A stretch of 64,000 bases of DNA from Alphaproteobacteria bacterium (GCA_017307355.1 JAFKFG010000008.1:62001-126000); one strand, 5' to 3'. Shown: positions 31,872 through 40,843, counted from the first letter of the stretch. The notes: generated by a model not told the origin, from the letters alone. Numbers and translations are program-made.

Positions 31872-32516
31872 TTAGACGGCGAGGGTGAACGCGTTCCGGC
31901 GGCGCAGCATCATGCCGATGCCGCCAAAGCCCAGAAGCAGCATCGCCCAGGTGGCGGGCTCGGGCACGGCCGAGATGTTGATGTCGCCGATCGCCGCGCC
32001 GAACGGCGTATTGTCGTTGGTGCTGACGAATTGCAGCTGGATGTTGCCGTTGGTGGGGTTGTTGAAGGTGAACTGCTCCAAGGTCCAGCCCATATTGTTA
32101 TGGGTGAAGCCGGTGGTGTTGAACGAGAAGTCGAACTGGCTGAGGTCGAACGCCGAATTGGTCACGAAGGCGCGCAAGGTCTTGATCGGATCGCCGCCGT
32201 CCGGATTGCCCGACATATAGAAGCTGATTTTGAAATTGCCGGTGGGGACCGAGAAGATCTGGAAGATGCTGCCCGGATAATTGCCGGCCAGGTCGACGCT
32301 GCCGCCGCCCGCCGGCGGGCCCTGCCAGTAATTGCCGATCAGGTCCACGCTGCCATTCACGTGCCAGGGGCCCATGCTGGTGTTGTTGTAGGTGGTGAAG
32401 GGATTGCCGCCCGCGGGCGCATTGAAGCTGCCATCGGGAACGGAGGTCACGGCATGCGCAGGTGTCAGACCGGCGATGGCCACGGCCGCAAAGGCTGCGA
32501 GGAATGTCGCGCGCAT
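31872..32516 (-). CDS. PEP-CTERM sorting-domain exported protein
   Basis: 214 residues. Signal peptide (FLAAFAAVAIAGLTPAHA), a beta-rich body with the look of a DUF642/carbohydrate-binding fold (Gly/Asn/Phe-rich, GSFNAPAGGNPF), and a C-terminal PEP-CTERM signal: VPEPATWAMLLLGFGGIGMM followed by RRR. Such proteins are processed by exosortase (EpsH/XrtA) at the membrane and linked with exopolysaccharide; no exosortase is in the window. GGGGAGA precedes the ATG. Terminator right behind. Confidence 0.92.
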   Translation of the reverse strand: MRATFLAAFAAVAIAGLTPAHAVTSVPDGSFNAPAGGNPFTTYNNTSMGPWHVNGSVDLIGNYWQGPPAGGGSVDLAGNYPGSIFQIFSVPTGNFKISFYMSGNPDGGDPIKTLRAFVTNSAFDLSQFDFSFNTTGFTHNNMGWTLEQFTFNNPTNGNIQLQFVSTNDNTPFGAAIGDINISAVPEPATWAMLLLGFGGIGMMLRRRNAFTLAV

Positions 32517-32749
32517 GGATGTCTCCCCAAAATTCGAGTATCCGCGGTTAAATGTTTAGACCGTTTACTTGTGGTTTTATAGCGTATTCTTCCTGACAAT
32601 ATCGTTAACCAGAGCGGGTCAGCGGGAACGATCCGAGCCAAGCTGATGAAGTGTCAGCGGAAAAGCCGGACCGTCCCGCGATTCACCAAAGGCGCTTTAT
32701 TTCTGTACGATTTTGACCAAAGGGCGGGAAACGGCATCGGAAGGACGAC

Positions 32750-32956
32750 ATGGGCGACAGAACCGGATCCAGACATGCCCCGGCGGCGGCCGTGGGCGTC
32801 ATGGCCTTGGGCTCGCTGGCGATGGGCGCCATCGCGGTGGGCGCGATGGCGGTGGGGGCTTTGGCCATCCGCAAGCTCGCCATCCGGCATGCGCGCATCG
32901 CCAAGCTGGAGGTGGACGAGTTGGTGATCAGGAAGATCGTGCGGCCCGAGTCTTAA
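32750..32956 (+). CDS. Small hydrophobic-repeat protein
   Basis: 68 residues. The middle is a pentad-like repeat GSLAMGAIAVGAMAVGALAI, then a basic/acidic end IRHARIAKLEVDELVIRKIV. AAGGACGAC precedes the ATG. The repeat resembles short GALAVGALAIG proteins of proteobacteria, either a membrane helix or a small beta-solenoid. It precedes the acetyltransferase by 3 nt, likely one operon. Confidence 0.65.
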   Translation: MGDRTGSRHAPAAAVGVMALGSLAMGAIAVGAMAVGALAIRKLAIRHARIAKLEVDELVIRKIVRPES

Positions 32957-32959
32957 GCG

Positions 32960-33523
32960 ATGGCGAACAAAGTCGTGATCGAAACCAAGCGCCTCGTCCT
33001 TCGGACCTGGGTGCCGGACGATCTGCCGGAATTCATCCGCGTCACCAACACGCCCGAAGGCATGCGCCATCTGGGCGGGGTGCAGGGGCCGGAAGTCTAT
33101 CAGGGCCTTTATGAGCGCATTCTGGTCAGCCAGCGGCGACACGGATTCTGCTTCTGGGTCGTGGAGCGCAGGCGCGATGGCGAGATGCTGGGCATCTGCG
33201 GCTTCAAGCGCGGCACGGTCGATCCGGTGATGGAGGCGATGGAGATCGGTTGGCGCTTCCGCCAGGAAGTGTGGGGTCAGGGCTATGCCCGCGAAGCGGC
33301 CCAGGCCTCGCTCGACTGGGCCTGGCGCCATGTTCCCGACGACCGCATCGTCGCCATCACGGTGATCGGCAATTTCCCCAGCTGGGGCCTGATGGAACGG
33401 CTGGGCATGCGGCGCAATCTTGCGCTGGATTTCGATCATCCCAATTATGCGCCGGGCGACCCTTTGCGGCCGCATATCGTGTACGAGATCGCGCGCAGCC
33501 AACCGACGGAGAATGGCCGATGA
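32960..33523 (+). CDS. RimJ/RimL-type GNAT acetyltransferase
   Basis: 187 residues. Opening IETKRLVLRTWVPDDLPEFI is typical of the RimJ/RimL branch; acetyl-CoA motif at EIGWRFRQEVWGQGYAREAA; C-terminal NFPSWGLMERLGMRRNLALD. Acetylates an N-terminal or small-molecule amine; target unknown. The stop overlaps the next ATG (ATGA), and it sits 3 nt behind the small repeat protein, so four genes from 32750 to 34469 appear to form one operon. Confidence 0.9.
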   Translation: MANKVVIETKRLVLRTWVPDDLPEFIRVTNTPEGMRHLGGVQGPEVYQGLYERILVSQRRHGFCFWVVERRRDGEMLGICGFKRGTVDPVMEAMEIGWRFRQEVWGQGYAREAAQASLDWAWRHVPDDRIVAITVIGNFPSWGLMERLGMRRNLALDFDHPNYAPGDPLRPHIVYEIARSQPTENGR

Positions 33524-33999
33524 AGAGATGGATCCTGAATGCGGGCCTGGCCGCGGCGATGATGACGGCCCCGACCGCGATGGGTGCCGGCGCGGCGCGG
33601 GCGGACGAAATCAGCGAGGATGTGCGCTGCCTGGTGATCTTCATGCAGATGAGCAACGCCCAGGTTCCGGCGGCCCAGACCGGCGGGCTGATCGGGTCTT
33701 TCTACTACATGGGCAAGCTGGACGCGCGCTCGCGCGATCTGGACCTGGAGAAGTTGATCCTCACCGAAGTCGCCAACATGTCGGAAAACTCCTTCAAGGC
33801 GGATGCGGCGCGTTGCGGCAGCGACATGACCAAGCGGGGACAGGCGGCGGCCGATCTGGGCAAGGCCTTGCAGCAACATGCCGCGCAGATGGAAAAGCTG
33901 GGCGAGCCGGCCAAGCTCGCGCCCGCCAAGCCCGCGGAGAAACCGGCCGACAAACCCGCCGACAAGCCAGCGGACAAACCGGCGGACAAGCCGCAATGA
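33520..33999 (+). CDS. Exported protein with KPAD-repeat tail
   Basis: 159 residues. Signal peptide AGLAAAMMTAPTAMGAGAARA, a helical body with one Cys pair (RCLVIF and RCGSDM), and a low-complexity tail of four to five KPAD repeats ending at the stop. Body helices DLDLEKLILTEVANMSENSF look like a small periplasmic helical domain. Coupled by ATGA overlap on both sides. Function unknown. Confidence 0.7.
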   Translation: MKRWILNAGLAAAMMTAPTAMGAGAARADEISEDVRCLVIFMQMSNAQVPAAQTGGLIGSFYYMGKLDARSRDLDLEKLILTEVANMSENSFKADAARCGSDMTKRGQAAADLGKALQQHAAQMEKLGEPAKLAPAKPAEKPADKPADKPADKPADKPQ

Positions 34000-34469
34000 G
34001 TGTCGCGGCGCTGGTGCTGGGGGCGGTGATGCTGCAGGGCTCGCCCCCATCGCCGGATCAGCTGGCCTTCGGGCTCGACCGCCTTCAATGGGGCATGAGC
34101 GGCCAGGCGGCGCGGGGCCAGTATCCGGCGTTGAGCGGCGCGGCCGCGGAACCGGGCCAGCCGGTCTCGACCCTGACCTTGCCGGATTACGATGTGGCGG
34201 GATGCCGGTTCACGGTGCTTTTGACGTTCGAGAGCGGCCGGCTTTCCCAGGTCGATCTGAACAATAACGGCGTGGCGAATCTGGCGGCGTGCAACACGCG
34301 GCTGAAGCGGATGCTGCAGGATCAGTATGGCGCGCTGGGCGGCGGCCTCAGCCCCAACCGTAACGGCTTTTCGGATTACGGCAGCTGGGGCGGCAAGAAG
34401 ATGGACATCAGCTATGGCGAGGTGGACGGAGCCTTCATCAAAGTGACGTTCAAGGGCGTCAGCCGGTGA
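33996..34469 (+). CDS. Exported hypothetical protein
   Basis: 157 residues. Short leader (MSVAALVLGAVMLQGSPPS), then a mixed alpha/beta domain with two Cys (VAGCRFTVLL, LAACNTRLKR) and a Gly/Ser-rich end GSWGGKKMDISYGEVDGAF. Starts inside the stop of the KPAD protein gene. Similar in style to periplasmic proteins of unknown function that report on peptide or lipid transport; no motif recognised. Confidence 0.65.
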   Translation: MSVAALVLGAVMLQGSPPSPDQLAFGLDRLQWGMSGQAARGQYPALSGAAAEPGQPVSTLTLPDYDVAGCRFTVLLTFESGRLSQVDLNNNGVANLAACNTRLKRMLQDQYGALGGGLSPNRNGFSDYGSWGGKKMDISYGEVDGAFIKVTFKGVSR

Positions 34470-34555
34470 GGCTTGGCGCGGGCTTTTGCGCCGGTAAGAT
34501 TCATTAAGATATCCGCCCGATAATTCCCCCGTCGCAGCAACCACAAGGCCGCGCC

Positions 34556-34825
34556 ATGAAGCTGATGCGGGGGTACCGGTTCCGGCGCGAAGCCTTCACC
34601 ATGCTGCGCGCGTTTCTCCTGGTGTTCCTGGGCGCCTTTTTCCTCGAAGCCCTGTCGGACTGGTCGCGGGGGCGGAGTCTGGGCATTCCCTTGGCGGCGC
34701 TGGCCGTGTCGGCCCTGATCTTCATGCTGCTGGCGGCGGTGCTGCTGATCATCGATGCGGGTATCCGCGCCCATGAGCGAAAGCATGGCGTGCAATACCC
34801 CGCGCCGCGCGCCACCGAGCCGTAA
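34556..34825 (+). CDS. Small two-span membrane protein
   Basis: 89 residues: basic N-terminus MKLMRGYRFRREAFTMLRAF, membrane helices LLVFLGAFFLEAL and LAALAVSALIFMLLAAVLLI, and a cytosolic tail. AAGG lies before the ATG. No family recognised. Confidence 0.6.
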   Translation: MKLMRGYRFRREAFTMLRAFLLVFLGAFFLEALSDWSRGRSLGIPLAALAVSALIFMLLAAVLLIIDAGIRAHERKHGVQYPAPRATEP

Positions 34826-34874
34826 TGGATTTTGCCGTCTTGCAGGATGGCGCGGGGCGGGCCAGACTGAGGCC

Positions 34875-34970
34875 ATGAACGCGCTGATCGAAACCTATAG
34901 CCTGCCCATGATGGCGGTGGTCCTGATCGCAATGCTGATCTGGGCCGGGTACGATTCCATCAAGAATTGA
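34875..34970 (+). CDS. Putative 31-residue membrane peptide
   Basis: MNALIETYSLPMMAVVLIAM then LIWAGYDSIKN: one membrane helix with short ends. GAGG precedes the ATG. Too short for certainty; included because composition is that of a real single-span peptide. Confidence 0.35.
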   Translation: MNALIETYSLPMMAVVLIAMLIWAGYDSIKN

Positions 34971-35060
34971 TCTTTGCCCGACGATTGTTTCCCGGTTGTA
35001 AGTGGCGGCGGGTTAAAGCGCGCTCGTGCATTTTCACGGCGAACGCGGCAGCAGCGGGTG

Positions 35061-35225
35061 TCCTCATCCTGAGCCCGTCGAAGGATGAGGATGGCGCCGG
35101 CAGTGAAGCATGTTCCCACCCTTCGACAAGCTCAGGGTGAGGATCGTGGTGAGGGCTCAGGATGCTCTCAAAGTCCTCATGATGAGCCTCCTCACCCTGA
35201 GCCTGTCGAGCGCAGCGAGAAAGGC
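35061..35225. repeat. Cluster of CTGAGCxTGTCGAAG REP hairpins
   Basis: At least three hairpins: 35061-35090 (CCTCATCCTGAGCCCGTCG), 35117-35142 (CCTTCGACAAGCTCAGGGTG), and one near 35190-35213. The 306-nt gap 34971-35276 holds nothing else. Confidence 0.85.
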
Positions 35226-35276
35226 GTCGCTTGAAATGGTCTACTGAACCATTTCATTCGCTACGCGAACCGCTCC

Positions 35277-36026
35277 TCACACCTTCTGGAATTTCAGCAT
35301 GTATTGGTCGGTGTGGCTTTTGATCGCCGGGTCCGACGACATTTTGGTGTGGTCGTCGGTGGGGCGGTTCAGCGCCTTGCCTTCGCCCACCAGCTTGAAG
35401 CCGGCGGCCGTGACTTCCTTGATCACCTGGGCCTTCTCGATCCGGTGCAGCTTGGCGATGCCCGCTTCGTCGGTGCCGGGATTGGCCTGATGATCCAGCA
35501 CGAAATAGATCCCGCCCGGCTTCAGCGCGTCATGCACGCGGCTGTTGAAGTCGGCGATGTCGAGATTGCCATACTCCTTCACATGCAGGTCGTGATAATT
35601 CTGCGTGGTCCAGACCACATCGACCTTTTCCGGCAAGACGAAGCCGCCGAAGGAGGGCATCATCTGGATGGCGACATTGCCGTGTCCCGGCTCGGCGGCC
35701 ATCTTGGCGTCCTCGCCCTTGTCCCATTTGGGATTCTCGATGCCATAGACCTTGCCGGTGGGGCCCACCACATCGGAAATCATGCGGGTGTAATAGCCGC
35801 CGGCGGGGAAGAACTCGGCCACTTTCATGCCCGGCTTGACGCCGACAAAGGCCAGGGTCTCGCCCGGGGCGCGCAAGGCGTCGCGGCTGGAATCGGTCTT
35901 GGGCCGCGCCGGATCGGCCACCGCCTTGGCGACATAATCGGGCATCGGCGCCGCCATTGCCGCCGTGGCAAGGCCGATCAGGACCAGGGAGGCGCCGAGG
36001 ATCAGGGGTTTCTTCATGCTTGGCAT
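35277..36026 (-). CDS. Exported class I SAM-methyltransferase-like protein
   Basis: 249 residues. Signal peptide KKPLILGASLVLIGLATAAM ending AMA-APMPD. The rest is a Rossmann methyltransferase: GMKVAEFFPAGGYYTRMISD as motif I (normally GxGxG, here PAGGYY), GKVYGIENPKW as motif II, and a VDVVWTTQNYHDLH strand. GGAGA lies 8 nt before ATG 36026. A secreted methyltransferase fold is odd since SAM is cytosolic; such exported homologs are known but unexplained. Confidence 0.8.
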   Translation of the reverse strand: MPSMKKPLILGASLVLIGLATAAMAAPMPDYVAKAVADPARPKTDSSRDALRAPGETLAFVGVKPGMKVAEFFPAGGYYTRMISDVVGPTGKVYGIENPKWDKGEDAKMAAEPGHGNVAIQMMPSFGGFVLPEKVDVVWTTQNYHDLHVKEYGNLDIADFNSRVHDALKPGGIYFVLDHQANPGTDEAGIAKLHRIEKAQVIKEVTAAGFKLVGEGKALNRPTDDHTKMSSDPAIKSHTDQYMLKFQKV

Positions 36027-36161
36027 GGGGCTTTTCTCCAAAGGGGGACTGTGAATAACAAATGACAATCAGGCGGACGGCGCTATCAGCTTCTTTAGTC
36101 CGTCGCGGCACCAAAGCGGGGGCCGGCGCGTTATGCGGGGGACCGACACCCCGAGGAACCC

Positions 36162-36365
36162 ATGAGCAATCTGGACGGCTCCGGCACGGCGCGGATGATG
36201 ATCCGGCTTTATGGCATGCACGCGCAGACCGAGGCGCGGCGCCGCTGCGATGCGGCCTTGACGCGCGATGACACTTCGGGGTTCGAGCGGTGGGCCCATA
36301 TCGCTACCATGATCGGCGTGCAGATTGCCCGGTCCGAGGCGCCGCCTCCGCAACCTTTCCACTGA
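36162..36365 (+). CDS. Small protein, MVRIFGLRAQ family, paralog 2
   Basis: 67 residues: GTARMMIRLYGMHAQTEARR RC-DAALTRDDTSGFERWAHI, clearly related to the 75-residue protein at 30184. GAGGAACCC before the ATG. Cytosolic, helical, unknown role. Stand-alone, divergent from the methyltransferase-like gene. Confidence 0.65.
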   Translation: MSNLDGSGTARMMIRLYGMHAQTEARRRCDAALTRDDTSGFERWAHIATMIGVQIARSEAPPPQPFH

Positions 36366-36397
36366 CCGCCGTCAGGCTTCGACGAACCGCTGCATGA

Positions 36398-37078
36398 TTA
36401 CCGGGCCAACTCGCTATCCGTGGCGTGCGGATACCAGTTTTCGCCCACGGGCGGGCCGGACGGCGTGATCGCCTGCAACAACGCAGCTTTCACCAGGTCG
36501 CCGAGGGCACGGTAATGGGCAAAGCAGGCGCCATTGCCCAGGCCGGAGGTAACCCGCGAGCCGCGTATGCGCTCAAAGGCGATCTCAGTGCCATCCAAGC
36601 AGGCTCCATCCGTATCGATCCCGGTGAAACCGTCGGCCCGGCCATCGAAATCGGCCATCAGGGCGGCATAGGCGGCGCGCGGCATGGCGAAGTGTTGGAT
36701 CGTCGATGTCGGGCCGTCGCGGCCGCGATCGGTGACAATCAGAATGCCTTCGGCATCGCCGCCGCTGCCGGCCAGCGACAATGCGTAATGGAAGCGGGAC
36801 AGTTGAGGCATGGCGACAAAACGCAAACCATTCGCGCCCAGGCTGTTCAGCGGCGGCAGCGGTTTCAGAAGCGCCAAGGCGTCGGCATGAATTTCATCGC
36901 CGCCCGTCAGCGCACCCTCCCGCGTGCGGGTTTCCTCCATCTGCCGCGCGATATATCTGCGGTGCTCGATGGTGGCGGGAATGGCGAAATATAAAAAGGC
37001 CGCCAGCTCGGCCAGGACGAGGGCGGTGCAGACATAGCCGATCCCGTGCAGCCATTTGAAAAGCCGTGGTCTGTTCAC
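36398..37078 (-). CDS. Hypothetical membrane-anchored protein
   Basis: 226 residues from a GTG at 37078 with GGAAAG 7 nt upstream. One N-terminal membrane span (IGYVCTALVLAELAAFLYFA), then an extracytoplasmic domain containing GILIVTDRGRDGP and a Cys pair (GACLDG, GACFAH). Longer in-frame GTG starts exist upstream but lack a site. No family recognised. Confidence 0.6.
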   Translation of the reverse strand: MNRPRLFKWLHGIGYVCTALVLAELAAFLYFAIPATIEHRRYIARQMEETRTREGALTGGDEIHADALALLKPLPPLNSLGANGLRFVAMPQLSRFHYALSLAGSGGDAEGILIVTDRGRDGPTSTIQHFAMPRAAYAALMADFDGRADGFTGIDTDGACLDGTEIAFERIRGSRVTSGLGNGACFAHYRALGDLVKAALLQAITPSGPPVGENWYPHATDSELAR

Positions 37079-37342
37079 GGCATGGCTTTCCGCGACCGGG
37101 CCGTCATGGAATGCGCACACAACAGCAAAAGCACAAGCCGGAAATGTTTTCGCATGCCGCTCCCCCCCGGGATCGATTTTAGCGAGGTTCCGGCCCGCCT
37201 GTCATCTTCGCCCGCCGCCCCATTGGAGCGGCGGGTACCTGGCAGCACACCGCGGCCCGCCTCCCCCGCGTGCGCGTTAGCGCATTGGCGGGGGAGGTGC
37301 CCGTAGCAACCTCTCGAGGTTGCGTAGGGCGGAGGGGGTAAT

Positions 37343-37705
37343 CTACAAAGCGGTCTTGACCTGGCCCACCGGCTTGCTGGACGGGCTCATCCAATCGCGG
37401 ACGATGCGCTGTTCCAGGGTGATGGTGATCGCAACCATGGACGCGCCGACAAAGGCGATGCCCAGGGATGAGAAGATCGCATCCAACTGGGCCCCGATAT
37501 AGGGCACGGCTTCGAGCAGGCTCGAGCCCACCACCAGGATGATCGCCATCTGGTAATTCTTGACGTTCCGCTCGGGCGTGTTGCCGATGGCGGCGATGCC
37601 GCCGAACAAAAGCAGCAGCGGCGCGATAACAGGATTGGAAACAAAGGCCGATACGATTGCCAAAAGGACGGCGAGCGCTCTTCCCACCGCAGAGAACCGT
37701 TCCAT
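37343..37705 (-). CDS. Hypothetical four-span membrane protein
   Basis: 120 residues, four hydrophobic segments (ALAVLLAIVSAFVS, IAPLLLLFGGIAAI, MAIILVVGSSLLEAV, LGIAFVGASMVAITI). GGAGGAATTC before ATG 37705 is an excellent ribosome site. Soluble tail LEQRIVRDWMSPSSKPVG. Not recognised. Confidence 0.7.
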   Translation of the reverse strand: MERFSAVGRALAVLLAIVSAFVSNPVIAPLLLLFGGIAAIGNTPERNVKNYQMAIILVVGSSLLEAVPYIGAQLDAIFSSLGIAFVGASMVAITITLEQRIVRDWMSPSSKPVGQVKTAL

Positions 37706-37941
37706 GAATTCCTCCGGTAATTTGCCGACTCCAAACCAACGAGAAATTGTATCACCAATTGTTTCACGGGTGTAGGATGCGCCCGGTTCGTCGCGCGCGG
37801 CCTCGCGCGAATGCTCTGGGTCGCGCGACTTTTGCTGCGCCGCGAAGGCGGCGGTGAATCCCCTGTCCGCGAATGTCGCGGAACGAACCATTTTGCCTTG
37901 AGATGCGTTGTCACCCCGATCTCTCTCGGGGAGAGGCTTCC

Positions 37942-38715
37942 ATGCGCGCATTCGATCATTCCCGGCGGGGCCTGGTGACGGCAGGGGTCCTTGGCTTTGC
38001 GGGCCTCATGGCCGGCTGCTCCGGCGAGGATGCCAAGGAGGTGGGCGCGGTCGAAGACCTGATGCGCGAGCATGGGATCTTGCGTCGCGTGCTGCTGATT
38101 TATGCCGAGAGCGTGCCCAAGCTGCGCACCGATGCGGCATCGGTGCTGGCCACCCATCTCAACAAGGCCGCGCAACTGTTTCGCGATTTCGGCGAGGATT
38201 ATCACGAGCGCAAGCTGGAGGAGGCGTACATCTTTCCCCGCATCGAAAAGGCGGGCGGGCCCGCCGCCGGGCTGGTCGATCCCTTGCTGAAACAGCATCA
38301 GCGGGGACGGGAGATCACCCAATTCATTCTCGGCGCCACCGCGAGCGGCACGGTCTCCGCCGCCGATGCCGAGCCCCTGGCGCGCGCCTTCGAAGCATTC
38401 GTCCGCATGTATCAGAACCACACCGCCCGCGAAGACACGGTGATCTTTCCGGCCTGGAAGAATGCGTTGCCGGCAAGCGAGATCGAAGAAATGGGCGACA
38501 AGTTCGAAGAGATCGAGAAGGCCCAGTTCGGCGGCGACGGTTTCGATGCCGCCGTGAAACAGGTGGATGGGATCGAGCATGCGCTGGGCTTCGCCGATCT
38601 CGCGCAATTCACCGCGCCGCCGCCGCCGCGAGCGGGAACATCACCGGCGAAAGGCGGCAACGCCACCGCCAAGGTGCCGCTGTCGAGCCCGCTGCCGCCA
38701 AGCTGGATCCCCTAG
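37942..38715 (+). CDS. Tat/lipoprotein hemerythrin-domain protein
   Basis: 257 residues. Leader HSRRGLVTAGVLGFAGLMAGC combines a twin-Arg start with a lipobox (LMAG-C), suggesting a Tat-exported lipoprotein. The mature part is a hemerythrin four-helix bundle with the metal ligands in MREHGILRR, FGEDYHERKLEEAY, LKQHQRGRE, and YQNHTAREDTVIFPAW. Binds a di-iron site for O2 or NO sensing or storage in the periplasm. A Pro/Ala tail follows. GGGGAGAGG before ATG. It is 56 nt upstream of chrA. Confidence 0.85.
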   Translation: MRAFDHSRRGLVTAGVLGFAGLMAGCSGEDAKEVGAVEDLMREHGILRRVLLIYAESVPKLRTDAASVLATHLNKAAQLFRDFGEDYHERKLEEAYIFPRIEKAGGPAAGLVDPLLKQHQRGREITQFILGATASGTVSAADAEPLARAFEAFVRMYQNHTAREDTVIFPAWKNALPASEIEEMGDKFEEIEKAQFGGDGFDAAVKQVDGIEHALGFADLAQFTAPPPPRAGTSPAKGGNATAKVPLSSPLPPSWIP

Positions 38716-38771
38716 AAGACCGGACGATCCCGTGCCGCTATATAGTCCGGCCTCTTCCTCATGATTCTCCC

Positions 38772-39953
38772 ATGCCGCGCCCGGGCGCCTTCGACATATT
38801 CCGCATCTTCCTGCGGCTGGGCCTGACCAGCTTCGGCGGTCCCATCGCCCATCTGGGCTATTTCCGGCGCCTGTTCGTGACGCGGTTGCGGTGGCTGGAC
38901 GAAGCGGCCTATGCGGATCTGGTGGGCCTGTGCCAGTTCCTGCCCGGCCCCGCCAGCAGCCAGGTGGGCTTCGCGTTGGGCGTTTCGCAAGGCGGATGGC
39001 GCGGCGGGTTGGCCGCCTGGGCGGGCTTCACCTTGCCGTCGGCCTTGCTGCTGTTTCTGTTCGCGGCGCTGCAGGCATCCATTCAAGGCCCCGCCGCGCT
39101 GGCGGTGCTGCATGGGTTGAAGCTGGTGGCGGTCGCGGTGGTGGCGCAAGCGGTGTGGGGGATGGCGCAAACCCTCACGCCCGATTTCAAGCGCGTTCTG
39201 ATCGCGGCGGCGGCGGCGCTCCTGGTCGGCGTCATGATGGGCAGTATCGGCCAGATCGGCGCGATTCTTTTTGGCGCGGTGGCGGGACTGGCGTTCTGCC
39301 GCGGCCTCGCATTCTCCAATTCGCCGGAAGATGCGATCGCGCCGGGACGGAAGACCGGGCTTGCCTGCCTGGCGCTCTTTTTTCTTCTGCTGTTGTTGCT
39401 GCCGGTCCTTGCGGGGTTGACGCGCGATCATGCGCTGGCCGTGTTCGCGGCTTTCTATCGCAGCGGCGCCCTGGTGTTCGGCGGCGGCCATGTGGTGCTG
39501 CCCTTGCTCCGCGAAGCGGTGGTCGCGCCCGGCTGGATTTCGCAAAGCGATTTCCTCGCCGGCTATGGCGCGGCCCAGGCGGTGCCCGGCCCGCTGTTCA
39601 CCGTCTCCGCCTATCTGGGCGCCTTGCTGAAAGGCGATCCGCATGGCGTGACCGGCGCGCTGTTGGCGCTGACCGGCATCTTCCTGCCGGGGATTCTGAT
39701 TTTGATGGGGACGTTGCCGTTCTGGCATGGCCTGCGCGCGCGGCCGCTGCCCCGCGCGGCGCTGGCGGGCGTCAATGCGGCGGTGGTGGGGATATTGGCG
39801 GCCGCGCTCTACGACCCCTTATGGACAAGCGCGGTGCGGGACGGCCGCGACGCGGCGCTGGCGGCGGCGGGCTTTCTGCTTCTGGTCGCGGTAAAGATGC
39901 CGCCCTGGATGGTGGTGCTGGGGCTGGTCGCCGCCAGCCTGGCCTATCCCTGA
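38772..39953 (+). CDS. chrA: Chromate transporter ChrA
   Basis: 393 residues, long-chain CHR protein with two homologous halves. Half 1: RLGLTSFGGPIAHLGYFRRL and FLPGPASSQVGFALG; half 2: RSGALVFGGGHVVLPLLREA and AQAVPGPLFTVSAYLG. These are the diagnostic FGGP/PGP and FGGGH/PGP motifs. Exports chromate across the inner membrane, driven by the proton gradient. No chrB regulator is adjacent. Confidence 0.92.
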   Translation: MPRPGAFDIFRIFLRLGLTSFGGPIAHLGYFRRLFVTRLRWLDEAAYADLVGLCQFLPGPASSQVGFALGVSQGGWRGGLAAWAGFTLPSALLLFLFAALQASIQGPAALAVLHGLKLVAVAVVAQAVWGMAQTLTPDFKRVLIAAAAALLVGVMMGSIGQIGAILFGAVAGLAFCRGLAFSNSPEDAIAPGRKTGLACLALFFLLLLLLPVLAGLTRDHALAVFAAFYRSGALVFGGGHVVLPLLREAVVAPGWISQSDFLAGYGAAQAVPGPLFTVSAYLGALLKGDPHGVTGALLALTGIFLPGILILMGTLPFWHGLRARPLPRAALAGVNAAVVGILAAALYDPLWTSAVRDGRDAALAAAGFLLLVAVKMPPWMVVLGLVAASLAYP

Positions 39954-39963
39954 GCGGGGCGGC

Positions 39964-40125
39964 CTAAGCGTCCCCGGTTATTTCTTCCTGGTCCGACGCG
40001 ATTTCGGCCGCTTCCCGAAGGAGCTTTGCCGCCGAGGCGATGCGCCCCGCGTCCAGCTCGATCTTCGCCAGCGCCATCAGGCGCAGCGCGGTCTTCGACT
40101 TTTCTGAAATGCCGTCCTCGGTCAT
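39964..40125 (-). CDS. Small hypothetical helical protein
   Basis: 53 residues from ATG 40125 (MTEDGISEKSKTALRLMALA), helical with TPR-like spacing (KIELDAGRIASAAKLLREAA). A GTG at 40152 would add nine residues. GTGGGGGCAG precedes the ATG. Ends 11 nt before the chrA stop on the other strand. Confidence 0.45.
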   Translation of the reverse strand: MTEDGISEKSKTALRLMALAKIELDAGRIASAAKLLREAAEIASDQEEITGDA

Positions 40126-40251
40126 CTGCCCCCACTCGTCAGGTCGCGTCACGAAACGCGCGACCTTGGGGCGGGATTCCAGATTTCCAAGCCTCTTCTT
40201 ACCCGTTGTGGGTAGGGCCCATTGTGGGTAGGGCCCGTTATGGGCAGGGGG

Positions 40252-40464
40252 TCAGAACGCCACCGCCAGGGTGCCGCGGATGCCGTTGTTGGATTCCGTG
40301 CCGCCGTAAGCGCCCAGATGATAATTGTCGCTGGTGCCTGCCGAGGACCGCGCATCGACATGGAAGTCGGTGCGGCTATAGCCGCCGAAGAAGCCCAGGC
40401 GCCAATCATAGACCGGCACATCGGCGCCGATCAGGAAGCCGCCCGTGGTGTGCGAGATCGCGGC
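40252..40464 (-). pseudogene. Autotransporter beta-barrel remnant with internal deletion
   Basis: The frame reads GGFLIGADVPVYDWRLGFFG then GYSRTDFHV and YHLGAYGGTESN, the early strands of an autotransporter (PF03797-type) barrel, then jumps straight to NGIRGTLAVAF, which looks like the final strand with its terminal Phe. No passenger, no signal peptide, no middle of the barrel. The 5' side runs into the neighbouring + strand gene. Confidence 0.6.
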
Positions 40465-40496
40465 CGCATTAGCATCGCCGCCCAGCCGAGGCGCGC

Positions 40497-40765
40497 ATGA
40501 ATTCCAAAGCATCCGGCATGTTCGTCCGCCAACGCAGCGATCAGATCGTCTGCCGCAATTGCGGACGGTCGGGCACCGTGGTCTGGGATGACGTGACCCG
40601 GCTCAATGTATCGGCCCCGGAGCTGGCGGGATCGACGGGCCGTTTTTCGAGCGGTTGAGCAAGAAGGCGCCCTATCCCATCGAACTGGTCTGTCGCGCCT
40701 GCGGCGGGGTGGCGATGACCGCCTATCCATCGACCGCGCTGCGCGACCGGCGGGAATACAATTAG
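40497..40765 (+). pseudogene. Zinc-ribbon protein gene with frameshift
   Basis: Frame 1 from ATG 40497: MNSKASGMFVRQRSDQIVCR, CxxC in CRNCGRSGTVVWDD, then a stop near 40659. The next frame continues GIDGPFFERLSKKAPYPIEL and VCRACGGVAMTAYPSTALRD to a stop at 40765. Together they give a two-CxxC protein like that at 41794 (VECNCGQHGTAIWEE ... IACGICEKTV). The shift lies in CTGGCGGGATCGACGGG, near 40630. A true mutation or an assembly error. Confidence 0.6.
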
Positions 40766-40843
40766 CGGCGGCCGCGAAAGCAAATGGGGCGGCATGCGCT
40801 GCCGCCCCATTCTTGAAATGACAGGCGTGTCAGTTCCGGCTGC

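Noticed and set aside
33940..33996. Short tandem repeat at the end of an exported protein
   Set aside because: In-frame KPAD tail of the protein at 33520; ordinary low complexity.
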